Shown: positions 1 through 7,820 of the stretch, piece by piece | Layout of the letters: each line of letters opens with the position of its first letter | Position numbering within the stretch: position 1 is the stretch's first letter | Assembly (NCBI GenBank): GCA_030651575.1 | Contig: JAUSFB010000032.1 | Span: 148,001-212,000 of the forward strand | Direction: 5' to 3' | DNA length: 64,000 bases | Origin: Phaeospirillum sp. | Lineage (GTDB): Bacteria; Pseudomonadota; Alphaproteobacteria; Rhodospirillales; Magnetospirillaceae | The notes under the pieces: generated by a model | What the model saw: the letters and a program-made list of their open reading frames with translations, nothing else | Database searches by the model: none | What the model was told of the DNA's origin: nothing | Position numbers and translations under genes: made by a program

Positions 1-395
1 GCCGCAATCTGGCTGAGGACGAGCCTCGGCTGCGGACGCTGCGTGATCGCCTGTGGTCGCGGCTTCAGGCAGATATCCCCGGCATCCGCCTCAACGGCCA
101 CCCTGAGTGGCGCCTGCCCAACACCCTGAACGTCAGCTTCCCCGGCGTGCGGGGCAATGCCGTCCTGACCGCCGCGCCCAACCTCGCGGCCTCGACCGGC
201 TCGGCTTGCCACGAAGGGGAGGAGGCGCCGTCTTCGGTTCTCACCGAGATGGGGTGCTGCCACGAAAGAGCCTTGGGCGCCGTCCGCCTGTCGGTCGGTC
301 GGACGACCATGATCGCAGAAGTGGATTCCGTTGTGGCCGATTTGGTGAAGGCGTGGCAGCACGTTCGGGCGCGCACCGCGAACGGGGGGAAATGA
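1..395 (+). CDS. Cysteine desulfurase (NifS/class V aminotransferase family), C-terminal part only
   Basis: The 5' end lies outside the window; the frame is open from base 3 to the TGA at 393-395, leaving about 130 residues. These enzymes are PLP-dependent and take sulfur from cysteine for Fe-S clusters and thio-cofactors. The visible part holds the mobile active-site loop TGSACHEG with the persulfide-carrying Cys, followed by PSSVL and the small-domain motif GAVRLSVGRTT, all typical of the family. The PLP-binding lysine region is not in view, so the subclass (IscS, NifS or other) cannot be settled. The last codons overlap the next gene by ATGA, which suggests translational coupling. Confidence 0.85.
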   Translation, partial: RNLAEDEPRLRTLRDRLWSRLQADIPGIRLNGHPEWRLPNTLNVSFPGVRGNAVLTAAPNLAASTGSACHEGEEAPSSVLTEMGCCHERALGAVRLSVGRTTMIAEVDSVVADLVKAWQHVRARTANGGK

Positions 396-916
396 TCGTG
401 CAGGACACGCTTTACCGACGCCTGGAGCAGTTGGGCATTCAGATCACTGCCCCCGCACCCTATCCCATTCATCGGAGTGTCGAGGAAGGCAAGCTGCTAC
501 GTGGCGACATGGCCGGAACCTTCACCAAGAACCTTCTCCTGAAGGACAAGAAGGGGCGCCTCTTCATGGTCGTGGCCCATGAGGACCGCCCCATCGACCT
601 CAAGACACTCCATCAGCGCATCGGCGCCAGCGGGCGGGTCGGCTTTGCCGCTGCGGATCAGATGACCGGTCTGCTGGGTGTCCAGCCCGGAGCCTTGACG
701 CCCTTTGCCGTCATGAACGATCACGATGGATTGGTCGCCGTTGTTCTCGATGCGGATCTCAGCAGCGCCGAGCAACTGAATTTCCATCCCATGGTCCAGA
801 CTCTCAGTGTCGGGATTTCCGGCAAAGACCTTGTAAGGTACATCGCATCTTGCGGGCGACCGCCGCATATTGTCGATCTCGCTGGCGCCGCCATCCCATC
901 GGAAACGGGCGAATGA
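392..916 (+). CDS. prdX: Prolyl-tRNA deacylase, free-standing YbaK/ProX editing domain
   Basis: This 174-residue protein is a single-domain member of the YbaK/aminoacyl-tRNA deacylase family, closest to PrdX/ProX. Such enzymes hydrolyse Ala (or another wrong amino acid) from tRNA-Pro in trans. Visible family features are the lysine in TFTKNLLL (Lys46), the central GALTPF motif near residue 100, and the LNFHPM segment before the C-terminal strand. The start at 392 is chosen because it gives the family's usual length and overlaps the upstream stop as ATGA; longer in-frame readings upstream are the out-of-frame shadow of the desulfurase gene. The proS at 60769-62058 is the short type lacking an internal editing domain, so a trans-editor is expected in this genome. 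Confidence 0.88.
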   Translation: MIVQDTLYRRLEQLGIQITAPAPYPIHRSVEEGKLLRGDMAGTFTKNLLLKDKKGRLFMVVAHEDRPIDLKTLHQRIGASGRVGFAAADQMTGLLGVQPGALTPFAVMNDHDGLVAVVLDADLSSAEQLNFHPMVQTLSVGISGKDLVRYIASCGRPPHIVDLAGAAIPSETGE

Positions 917-1698
917 TGAATATCCCACCAATCCTGGACCTCAAGGACGCCGCCGCGCCCTCCGTGTTTCAGCCCGCCAACCTGCTGCGCGAGGCCCGTC
1001 GCCAGCGCGGCCTCGGCCATGCCGAGGTGCCCGCGATCTGTTTGCTCGATCCCGATGGCGACATGGTGCGCTATCTCAAGCGCACCGGTCGGGCCGAGCC
1101 GGTCGAGCACTGGGCCTGCTACCACACCGAGATGTGGCGGTTCGAGTGGGAGGGTATCGAGATCGGCGTTGTCGGCTGCGCCGTCGGCGCCTCTTTCGCG
1201 GTGCTGCTGGCCGAACAGATGTTCGCCAGCGGCTGCCGCTTCCTGATCAGCGTCACCTCATCGGGCCAGATAACGCCAGTCGGCGAGGGGCCGTATTTCA
1301 TCCTGATCGACCGGGCGCTGCGGGACGAGGGCACCAGTTACCACTATCTGCCGCCGTCGCGCTTCGCCGAGGCCGACCCGGCGGTGCTGGCCCGCTTGGC
1401 GCCGCTGGTCGGCACCGCGCCGGTCACCGTCCACCGGGGCGCCAGTTGGACCACCGACGCCCCCTACCGCGAGACCGAGGAGGCCATCGCCGCCCATCGT
1501 GCGGTAGGCATCCTGGCCGTCGAGATGGAAGCGGCGGCGCTCTATGCCTTCTCCCGCGCCCGTGGCTGCCCCGTCGCCTGCTTCGCCCATGTCACCAACA
1601 CCATGGCCCAGACCGAGGGTGATTTCGAGAAGGGAGAGGCTGATGGCGCCCTGGATGCTCTTGCCTTAATCGCGGCGGCAGCCAAAGCATGGCTCTGA
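913..1698 (+). CDS. Nucleoside phosphorylase family protein (PNP/UDP phosphorylase superfamily)
   Basis: The 261-residue product belongs to the purine nucleoside/uridine phosphorylase superfamily, which splits nucleosides with phosphate to base plus ribose-1-phosphate. The supporting segments are the glycine-rich GCAVGASFAVLLAEQ near residues 90-105, VTSSGQI, and the substrate-binding VEMEAAALYAF helix near residue 205, with the conserved Met-Glu pair. The start ATG at 913 overlaps the prdX stop as ATGA, and a second in-frame ATG follows directly at 916. Substrate specificity (purine, uridine, MTA/SAH) cannot be read with confidence. It is the last gene of the three-gene unit that begins with the desulfurase. 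Confidence 0.8.
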   Translation: MMNIPPILDLKDAAAPSVFQPANLLREARRQRGLGHAEVPAICLLDPDGDMVRYLKRTGRAEPVEHWACYHTEMWRFEWEGIEIGVVGCAVGASFAVLLAEQMFASGCRFLISVTSSGQITPVGEGPYFILIDRALRDEGTSYHYLPPSRFAEADPAVLARLAPLVGTAPVTVHRGASWTTDAPYRETEEAIAAHRAVGILAVEMEAAALYAFSRARGCPVACFAHVTNTMAQTEGDFEKGEADGALDALALIAAAAKAWL

Positions 1699-1825
1699 TT
1701 ACGCCACGCTCCAATAGGGGGGGGCACCTAACGAAAGTGCATTCTTTGTACGCCAAAGTCGCACGAAGCAAGAACATCACCGCGCATGTCCCTGACTCTC
1801 TCGACTGTTCAGCGATAATCCCAGA

Positions 1826-2227
1826 TCAATGTCCCCTTGGCCGGATGTTCCGCACCTCGACGCCCAATATGTCAGCCAGCGGCTCCCAGGCAGCCTCGGC
1901 GGTCAGGGCCGGCAGCCTCAACGCCCGTGCGGTGGCCAGACAACAGCGGTCACCCAGCGACAGGCCAGCCGAACGGGTGCTCGGACGCAACTGGCCAGCT
2001 TTGGCGGCGATCTCCACATCCAGCGGCACGACCTCTACGCCGAAAGACAGGGCGATGGCCTTGGCACGTTCCAGGGGAACACCTCGTTCGGCCAGCTTGC
2101 CGATGACCTCGGCTAGATTGACCGCAGAGATGACGCACTCGACCACTGCGTCAGCGACAATCTCTTGCCCCGGCTCTCGATGAATTAGCGCCAACAAGGC
2201 GGAGGCGTCGAGGACGACCTTACTCAT
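1826..2227 (-). CDS. vapC: VapC-type PIN-domain toxin (ribonuclease)
   Basis: A 133-residue PIN-domain protein. VapC toxins are Mg-dependent endoribonucleases that usually cut tRNA or rRNA and are blocked by the partner VapB. The acidic active-site residues are in place: Asp in VVLDASALLA at the N-terminus, Glu in NLAEV, and Asp in LSLGDRCCLA near residue 95. The start at 2227 gives a normal PIN length and places the ATG inside the last codons of the antitoxin gene (8-base overlap), the usual arrangement in a vapBC operon. A longer in-frame reading to 2362 would run through the antitoxin gene and is rejected. RNA target unknown. Confidence 0.88.
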   Translation of the reverse strand: MSKVVLDASALLALIHREPGQEIVADAVVECVISAVNLAEVIGKLAERGVPLERAKAIALSFGVEVVPLDVEIAAKAGQLRPSTRSAGLSLGDRCCLATARALRLPALTAEAAWEPLADILGVEVRNIRPRGH

Positions 2228-2471
2228 GGGCTGCTTCGTGCCGACGGTCGGCTGATAATTCGTCCACGAGATCGACGTCGTCGGAAATATATCGCCTAAC
2301 TTCGTCCTGGACTCGGGCAATGACATTGCGCAGCGGCTCAAGATGGATTGTTCCGCTCTCATCTACTGTCATGACGAAACCGCCGCCTTTTTCCATACCG
2401 AGATTGGCACGAATTTGAGACGGGACAACAATTCGCCCGTTAGCTGCCATAGTGACGTGATGCTCATTCAT
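2220..2471 (-). CDS. vapB: VapB-type antitoxin with AbrB/MazE-like DNA-binding domain
   Basis: An 83-residue protein whose first half is an AbrB/SpoVT swapped-hairpin domain: the segment TMAANGRIVVPSQIRANLG is the usual signature of the family. The C-terminal half is charged and helical, as expected for the arm that occupies the toxin active site. It lies directly upstream of vapC and overlaps it by 8 bases. Antitoxins of this type commonly repress their own promoter, so the AT-rich stretch between 2472 and 2620, which includes inverted repeats, is the likely control region. The autoregulation is inferred from the family. Confidence 0.87.
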   Translation of the reverse strand: MNEHHVTMAANGRIVVPSQIRANLGMEKGGGFVMTVDESGTIHLEPLRNVIARVQDEVRRYISDDVDLVDELSADRRHEAAHE

Positions 2472-2551
2472 GCCAGAACCTCTTCACGTGTCGCTTACAG
2501 AATATGGCACATATAGCGCTGAGCTTCAATGAGACGCCATGACAGTCGCAA

Positions 2552-2580
2552 TTATATCGGATTTTGTGATATAAAATCCG
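2552..2580. repeat. Two interleaved inverted repeats between vapB and the recombinase gene
   Basis: TTATATC (2552-2558) pairs with GATATAA (2568-2574) across 9 bases, and CGGATTTT (2558-2565) pairs with AAAATCCG (2573-2580) across 7 bases. Both are perfect and share bases, so only one can form at a time as RNA or cruciform. The block lies 40 bases before the recombinase start and 80 bases before vapB, in an AT-rich island of a GC-rich region. It could be an operator for VapB, a recombinase crossover or accessory site, or part of a promoter. The sequence alone does not decide. Confidence 0.6.
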
Positions 2581-2620
2581 CTAACGGTCATTAGGCGGTT
2601 TTATAGATTGGGGTTTTTCG

Positions 2621-3286
2621 GTGCGCTGCGTCTCTTACTACAGGGTATCGACTGTGAAACAGGGCCGTTCCGGCCTGGGTCTCGAAGCCCAGCAGGCGGC
2701 GGTACGCGACCATCTACGTCGCCATGATGGAGAATCGATTGCCGATTACGTCGAGGTCGAGTCCGGTAAAAAGAACGATCGGCCCCAGCTCGCAGCCGCC
2801 ATGACACATTGCCGACGGACCGGGGCGACGCTGGTGATCGCTAAGCTCGACCGCTTGGCGCGCAACGTCGCGTTCATCGCGAATCTGATGGAAGCGAGCG
2901 GGGTTGAATTCGTCGCAGTGGACATGCCGCTGGCCAGCCGGTTCACCTTACATATTCTGGCGGCGGTGGCGGAGCACGAAGCTCGCATGATTTCCGAACG
3001 CACCAAGGTCGCGCTGGCGGCGACCAAGGCCCGGGGGACGAAGCTAGGCTGCCCGCTGGGTGCGGCGCACTTGCGGCCATACGGAAACTCCGCGGCCATC
3101 GCTGCGATAAAGGAAGGAGCCTCCCGTCGGCGGACGGAGTTCCTCGCGGTGATCAAGGAGATCCAAGAAGACGGCTTCACAACCTTCGCCGCAATCGCCG
3201 ACGAATTGAACCATCGTGGCATCAGGACGGCGAGAGGCAGACGCTGGCATCCGATGACGGTGCGGTTGGTTTTGCTGAGGGTGTGA
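2621..3286 (+). CDS. Serine recombinase (resolvase/invertase family)
   Basis: A 221-residue serine recombinase. The catalytic serine is Ser10 in YYRVSTVKQG, and the LDRLARN motif near residue 85 supplies conserved active-site arginine and hydrophobic residues. The AEHEARMISERTK segment is the start of the long E helix. The C-terminal 70 residues carry IADELNHRGIRTARG followed by RWHPMTVRLVL, the helix-turn-helix style ending seen in resolvases and in the Recombinase domain. The start is GTG at 2621; no ATG lies upstream in frame. It is shorter than large phage integrases. The neighbours (vapBC, a broken dehydrogenase) suggest a remnant mobile patch, but no element ends were identified. Confidence 0.9.
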   Translation: MRCVSYYRVSTVKQGRSGLGLEAQQAAVRDHLRRHDGESIADYVEVESGKKNDRPQLAAAMTHCRRTGATLVIAKLDRLARNVAFIANLMEASGVEFVAVDMPLASRFTLHILAAVAEHEARMISERTKVALAATKARGTKLGCPLGAAHLRPYGNSAAIAAIKEGASRRRTEFLAVIKEIQEDGFTTFAAIADELNHRGIRTARGRRWHPMTVRLVLLRV

Positions 3287-3379
3287 GCACTCTGGTGACC
3301 CAGTAAGCCATGGAAATCAGCCATTTTTATCGCGCCTATTTCCTTACCTAGGTTTTCTGTTCCGCTGCTACTCAGACCC

Positions 3380-3655
3380 CTACACCGCCTCGACGATATC
3401 CTCGGCGGTCTGAGCCGACTCCAGTCCCAGGGCGAGAGCAGAAGCTCCACTTCGCGAAATTCCGCCGGCAGGGCTTCGACAAAGGCGGTAACGGCGGCGT
3501 GAACCAGTTCGGCCTTCAGGGCCTCCAGCCGGTCGGCGCGGCGGCCGCAAACGACCAGCCGGGTTCCCTCGGCGGCGAAGCGTCGGGCGATGGCGATGCG
3601 CCGAAACCGGCGGTGGCGCCGGTCACCAGGACGATACGGTTGTTCCAGGCGGCGG
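3380..3655 (-). pseudogene. Decayed short-chain dehydrogenase/reductase (SDR) gene
   Basis: Pieces of one SDR gene are recognisable in different frames. Reading leftward from 3655, NNRIVLVTGATAGFG is the NAD(P)-binding glycine motif, then a shift near 3600 leads to IAIARRFAAEGTRLVVCGR and ADRLEALKAEL, then AVTAFVEALPAEFREVELL. A further frame change gives LALGLESAQTAEDIVEAV and a stop at 3380-3382. Compared with intact YdfG-like SDRs (about 245 residues), the catalytic Tyr-x-x-x-Lys region and most of the C-terminal half are deleted. No start codon remains. This fills the 370-base stretch between the recombinase and the lipoprotein gene; nothing else is visible there. Confidence 0.8.
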
Positions 3656-3658
3656 CTA

Positions 3659-4309
3659 TTACTCGACGGATTCCGAGACGCGGGGGGCGAGGGGACGGTT
3701 GGGGTCGTTGTCGCGCAGCATGACAAGGTGGGGCATGGCCGACAGGGGGTTCTCGATCTTCCAGATATAGACCTTGGCGGCACCGAACGGGCGAACCTCG
3801 GTGGCGTTGTGTTCCAGCACATTGCCGTCAGTGGTGATGCGGAACTCGCCTTCCATGTTGAGCCCCATTTCAGCCAGAATCTGGGCGTCGGAAGGTTTCA
3901 TGGAGTTGGCGTGGATGGCGATGACTCCGTTCTCCTTGGAACGCATGGCGAGCAGGCGGGCGTCGCGGCGGAGCAGGGCGATCAGCTGAACATAGCCGAG
4001 GCGGCCGGCACGCTCGTATTCAACGGCAAAGCGGCCCTTGCCGCGCGACTCCATCTTGCGGATCGCGACGTCGCGGATAAGATCCTTGCGGATATTGTCG
4101 AGCTTATCCTTCTCATTCTCCAGGGTGACCTTGCCCTTGCGGTAATCGTCGAGAATGGGAGCCCATAACAGATCGCCCTTGAAGGTCAGGGAATAGTCGC
4201 CATAGCGCGACAGGCGCAGTTCGCTTTTGAACTTGTCGGGGATGTAGCACGACGACAGCAGCAGGAGCGCCGCCAGGACGCCGAGACGTTTTGCCCATTC
4301 AGCGATCAC
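3659..4309 (-). CDS. Predicted lipoprotein, function unknown
   Basis: A 216-residue protein with a lipoprotein signal peptide: a short charged N-terminus, a hydrophobic stretch ending LLLLSSC, with Cys21 as the likely lipidated residue. The mature part is soluble and mixed in charge, with no domain I recognise. Residue 22 onward does not carry an Asp at +2, so outer-membrane sorting is plausible. Its ATG lies within the last 11 bases of mazG, so the two genes are probably cotranscribed and coupled. It ends next to the decayed SDR gene. Confidence 0.75.
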   Translation of the reverse strand: MIAEWAKRLGVLAALLLLSSCYIPDKFKSELRLSRYGDYSLTFKGDLLWAPILDDYRKGKVTLENEKDKLDNIRKDLIRDVAIRKMESRGKGRFAVEYERAGRLGYVQLIALLRRDARLLAMRSKENGVIAIHANSMKPSDAQILAEMGLNMEGEFRITTDGNVLEHNATEVRPFGAAKVYIWKIENPLSAMPHLVMLRDNDPNRPLAPRVSESVE

Positions 4310-5120
4310 CAGACCCTCCTGACTTCTCCAGGCCCTTGGCAGCCTGCCACAGAGCTTCCATTTCGTCGAGGGACGCGGCTTCGGGCGAGCGGCCGGCGGC
4401 TTTCAGTTCGGCCTCGATATGACGGAAGCGGCGCTCGAACTTGCCATTGGCCCGTTTCAAGGCCCGCTCCGGGTCAACCTCCAGCTTGCGGGCCAGATTG
4501 ACGCAGACGAACAGCAGGTCGCCCATCTCGTCCTCTAGTCGGTCATGGGGGGCCTCGATGGCGATTTCGTGGGCGATTTCACCGGCCTCCTCGGCCAGTT
4601 TGTCGAGAATCGCGGCCGGCTTGTCCCAGTCGAACCCGACCCTGGCGGCGCGGCGTTGCAGCTTTAGCGCCCGCGTCATGGGGGGCAGGGTTCGCGCTAC
4701 CCCCGCCAGGACGCCGGCATCGTCGGTTCCGGCCTTGGCGGCGCGCTCTCGGGCTTTGGTCTCTTCCCATGCCACGGTCTGGCCGGCGCTGTCGCGTCCG
4801 TCGGCGGCGACGAAGACATGGGGGTGGCGGTGGATCATCTTGTCGGCGATGCCCTGGGCGATGGCGTCAAAGTCAAAGCCACCCTGCTCCTTGGACATCT
4901 GGGCGTAGAACACCACCTGGAACAACAGGTCGCCCAACTCGTCCCTCAGCGCCGTCATGTCGCCATGGTCAATGGCGTCCGCGACCTCATAGGCTTCCTC
5001 GATGGTATAGGGCGCGATGGTGGCGAAGGTCTGTTCGCGGTCCCATGGGCAGCCGCCATCGGGGTCGCGCAGTTTGGCCATAATATCAAGTAGGCGATTT
5101 ATCTGGCTGAAATCGTTCAT
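4299..5120 (-). CDS. mazG: Nucleoside triphosphate pyrophosphohydrolase MazG
   Basis: A 273-residue MazG protein that hydrolyses NTPs/dNTPs to NMP and pyrophosphate, a housecleaning role. It has two MazG halves: the first with GGCPWDREQTF, the metal-binding EEAYEVADAI and ELGDLLFQVVFYAQ near residues 40-80, and the second with a related EEAGEIAHEI and DEMGDLLFVCVNLAR near residues 190-230. This two-domain length matches E. coli MazG (263 residues). Its start is 4 bases from the end of the transglutaminase-like gene, whose stop it overlaps, and its 3' end overlaps the lipoprotein gene. Confidence 0.95.
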   Translation of the reverse strand: MNDFSQINRLLDIMAKLRDPDGGCPWDREQTFATIAPYTIEEAYEVADAIDHGDMTALRDELGDLLFQVVFYAQMSKEQGGFDFDAIAQGIADKMIHRHPHVFVAADGRDSAGQTVAWEETKARERAAKAGTDDAGVLAGVARTLPPMTRALKLQRRAARVGFDWDKPAAILDKLAEEAGEIAHEIAIEAPHDRLEDEMGDLLFVCVNLARKLEVDPERALKRANGKFERRFRHIEAELKAAGRSPEAASLDEMEALWQAAKGLEKSGGSGDR

Positions 5121-5791
5121 GCTTCCGGCTTTGCCTCGGCGGCGAAGTCGGCCCCCTTGCCCCAGGGATCATCCACCATCAGCCGGGGGCTCGATTCGCG
5201 GTAGGTGGCGGTGATCTGCTCGTAGGGCACGTCGGTGAAGCTGCCGCGCTCGCGGACATACTCCATATGCCGGCGATCCTGGACATCGTAGGGATGGAAC
5301 ACGGAATCCGTCCGCCCGCCCCATTCCAGGGGGTGGACGCCGAATTTCTCGCAGAGTTTCAGGTTGAAGGCCGGCGTGGATTTGATCCAGCGGTCGTCCA
5401 GCCAGATTTCGGCGAAGGCGTGCCAGCACAGCACGTCGCCACCGTTGACCTCCAGCAGTTTCGGGGTCGCCAGATGATTGCGCACATCGGCGAAGCCTAT
5501 GCGGGCCGGCAGTCCCACGGCGCGGGCGCAGGCGGTCAGCAGCGCCGCCTTGGGGACGCAAAATCCGCTGCCCTTGACCAGGACATCCTTGGCCGAATAG
5601 GTCTCTGGGATATTGAAGCGGACATAGGGGTCATAGAGAACTCCGTCCCGCACGGCGTAATACAGCCTGACCGCCGTGTCGCGGGCGTCGTCGGCGCCGG
5701 TTGCGGCCTGTCGGGCGAAGGCGACGATAACGGGGTCGTCGGACTGGATGAAGCGGGCCGGGGCGAGGGTCGCGGGGTCGATGGTCATCAT
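5117..5791 (-). CDS. Transglutaminase-like superfamily protein
   Basis: A cysteine-protease-fold protein of 224 residues from the chosen start. The catalytic triad can be read: Cys in GSGFCVPKA, His in CWHAFAEIW and Asp in the following LDDRWIKSTPAFN. Bacterial proteins of this type are usually peptidases or amidases of unknown substrate. The start at 5791 (Met-Met-Thr-Ile-Asp) is preferred because the alternative ATG at 5845 sits only 8 bases past the sodB terminator and would add a non-conserved stretch; neither has a strong Shine-Dalgarno. No signal peptide is obvious. It precedes mazG with a 4-base overlap. Confidence 0.75.
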   Translation of the reverse strand: MMTIDPATLAPARFIQSDDPVIVAFARQAATGADDARDTAVRLYYAVRDGVLYDPYVRFNIPETYSAKDVLVKGSGFCVPKAALLTACARAVGLPARIGFADVRNHLATPKLLEVNGGDVLCWHAFAEIWLDDRWIKSTPAFNLKLCEKFGVHPLEWGGRTDSVFHPYDVQDRRHMEYVRERGSFTDVPYEQITATYRESSPRLMVDDPWGKGADFAAEAKPEA

Positions 5792-5853
5792 GCTGCCGAG
5801 TTGTGGTGAACCCAAGGCCGACAGCATAAAGGCTGCGCCGCCCATGCCCCATA

Positions 5854-5882
5854 GAAAAAAGCGGCCCCCTTGCGAGGGCCGC
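5854..5882 (-). terminator. Rho-independent terminator of sodB
   Basis: On the minus strand a 7-bp GC stem (5861-5867 with 5876-5882, loop of 8) is followed by a run of six U (5855-5860). It begins 24 bases after the sodB stop codon. The plus-strand side lacks a T run, so it works for sodB only. Confidence 0.85.
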
Positions 5883-5905
5883 CTTTCGTATGAATATTGG
5901 CGTCG

Positions 5906-6502
5906 TCAGCCCAGATTGGCCTCGACGAAATCCCAATTGACCAGATTGTCGAGGAAGCACTGGACGAAGTCGGGACGGCGGTTCTGCCAATCCAGGTAAT
6001 AGGCGTGCTCCCACACGTCGACGGTCAGCAGCGCCTTTTGACCATGGGCCAAGGGCAGGTCGGCATTGGCGGTTTTAGTGATCTTCAGCTTGTCGCCATC
6101 CAGGACCAGCCAAGCCCAGCCGGACCCGAACTGGGTGACGGCCGCATTCTTGAAGTCTTCCTTGAACTTGTCGAAGCCGCCGAGATCCGCCTCGATCTTG
6201 GCCAGCAGCTTGGCGCCGGGCTTGCCGCCGCCACCCTTCTTCAGGCAATTCCAAAAGAAGGTGTGGTTCCACACCTGGGCGGCATTGTTGAAGATTCCCT
6301 GCTTGGCCGGCAGATCGGCGGCGGCGATCTTGATCACCTCTTCCAACGACTTGGCGGCCAGTTCGCCATCCTTGGTCAGGTTATTGAGGTTGGTCACATA
6401 GGCGGCGTGATGCTTGCCATGATGAAACTCGAAGGTGCGAGCCGAGATGTGGGGCTCTAGCGCGTCACTGGCGAAGGGCAGCGGGGGAAGCTCGAAGGCC
6501 AT
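5906..6502 (-). CDS. sodB: Superoxide dismutase, iron type
   Basis: A 198-residue Fe/Mn-family superoxide dismutase that converts superoxide to oxygen and peroxide in the cytoplasm. The four metal ligands are seen: His in EFHHGKHH (near residue 27), His in AAQVWNHTFFW (near 79), and Asp and His in DVWEHAYY (near 163-167). The Gln in NNAAQVW and the WNHTFFWNC context point to the iron form. Length matches the family and there is no signal peptide. A terminator follows at 5854-5882. It appears to be transcribed alone. Confidence 0.96.
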   Translation of the reverse strand: MAFELPPLPFASDALEPHISARTFEFHHGKHHAAYVTNLNNLTKDGELAAKSLEEVIKIAAADLPAKQGIFNNAAQVWNHTFFWNCLKKGGGGKPGAKLLAKIEADLGGFDKFKEDFKNAAVTQFGSGWAWLVLDGDKLKITKTANADLPLAHGQKALLTVDVWEHAYYLDWQNRRPDFVQCFLDNLVNWDFVEANLG

Positions 6503-6598
6503 GGGTCACCTCATGTAGAGTCAAAGGGTTCTGGACAGGTTTGGAAAATGTCTAAACGATGCACAGAAGATATGTATTTGTCCGGCGGTTGTGAAGCC

Positions 6599-7813
6599 CT
6601 ATTGCTCGAATACCAGATCTGCCCGATTGGTCACCAGCCGGGCGGCGGCCAATCCACTGGAAATCGCAGCCTCGATGGTACACGGCCACGGCGATTCGAT
6701 CCAGTCGCCGGCAAGAAACAGATTGGGATTGGCGGTCCTGGGGCCGGGACGGTTGGCGATGGTGGTCTGGTCATGGGCCAGGGTGGCGCGGCGCTCCTTC
6801 ATGATGCGGGCCAAGGGGACCGGCGCGGGCGCAAGGCCGATGGCGCGCGAGGCTTCATCCCACAGCAGGGCGGCGATCTCGTCATTGGGGCGATCCGCCA
6901 GGGCGTCGGCGGCGGAGACGGTGACCGACAGCACGTCGCCCCGCGCGAACAGCCAGTGCCCGGCGGCATTGACCAGTCCGAGGAAGTGAGACTTTCCCGG
7001 CAGGGCCACGGGATAGTCCAGGCGGAAATGAGCATTGACGATGGGCCGGGTCTGCATCTCGGGCGATCCCGTTGGCAACACGGCCGACAGGACCCAGGGC
7101 GGTAGCGCCAGGATGACCTTGTCGTCGGGCGTCAGCGGGACGATGGCGGTATCGAAGGTCAGGGCCTCGGCCGTGACGCTCAACAGGCGACGGCGGAAAT
7201 GAACCTCGGCGCCGAAGCTGCCCAAGGTCGCCAGGGCGGGGGCCACCAGGGCGGCCGACAGTCCCAAGGGGAAGGTCCAGGGAATCAGGGCTTTGGTTCC
7301 GCCCAGCAGCGCCCGGCGCATGGTCCAGGCGAACATCCGGGCCGAAGCGTCCGCCGGCGCGGTATTCATGATCGCTTCGCACATGGGCTGCCACAGCCGG
7401 GTAAACGAGCGGCTGCGGCCAAGGCGGCTGGCGACGGTCTCGCTCCGCCGTATCCAGGGCAGGCCCAGGGCGGACAAAATCTCGCCGATTCCGGCGGGAA
7501 GGCGCTTTGGGGTCACCATCCAGCGGGCGCCGGTGGTCAGATCGACAAAGGGGAAACAGGGCTCGGCCGCCACCATCGCCTCGATCCCGCCGGTGGCCTG
7601 GGCATAGGCCAGGGTGGTCCGGTTGGCCCCCAGCACCAGATGACTGCCGTTATCGATGATGCGGTCGAGTTTCTCGTCGCGAAACGAGCGGCAGCGGCCG
7701 CCGGCATGGCCGGCCGCTTCGTGTACCGCCACGCGGGTTCCGGCCTTGGCGGCGGCGACCGCGGCTGCGAGACCGGCGAGCCCGGCCCCGACGATGTGGA
7801 GGGTTCCAGTCAC
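6599..7813 (-). CDS. hpnE: Hydroxysqualene dehydroxylase HpnE
   Basis: A 404-residue FAD-dependent amine oxidase/phytoene desaturase-type protein. The N-terminal dinucleotide-binding motif reads IVGAGLAGLAAAVAAAKAG, followed by the second family motif GGRCRSF, and the C-terminal FAD motif NLFLAGDWIESPWPCTIEAA. HpnE reduces hydroxysqualene to squalene in the HpnC-HpnD-HpnE pathway that replaces squalene synthase for hopanoids. It lies 7 bases after hpnC on the same strand, which supports the assignment. The HpnD partner is not adjacent here (the order elsewhere is commonly hpnC-hpnD-hpnE). Confidence 0.9.
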   Translation of the reverse strand: MTGTLHIVGAGLAGLAAAVAAAKAGTRVAVHEAAGHAGGRCRSFRDEKLDRIIDNGSHLVLGANRTTLAYAQATGGIEAMVAAEPCFPFVDLTTGARWMVTPKRLPAGIGEILSALGLPWIRRSETVASRLGRSRSFTRLWQPMCEAIMNTAPADASARMFAWTMRRALLGGTKALIPWTFPLGLSAALVAPALATLGSFGAEVHFRRRLLSVTAEALTFDTAIVPLTPDDKVILALPPWVLSAVLPTGSPEMQTRPIVNAHFRLDYPVALPGKSHFLGLVNAAGHWLFARGDVLSVTVSAADALADRPNDEIAALLWDEASRAIGLAPAPVPLARIMKERRATLAHDQTTIANRPGPRTANPNLFLAGDWIESPWPCTIEAAISSGLAAARLVTNRADLVFEQ

Positions 7814-7820
7814 GGTCGGA

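Noticed and set aside
2746-3822. 358-residue minus-strand frame
   Set aside because: It joins antisense of the recombinase gene, pieces of the SDR pseudogene and antisense of part of the lipoprotein gene; not one gene.
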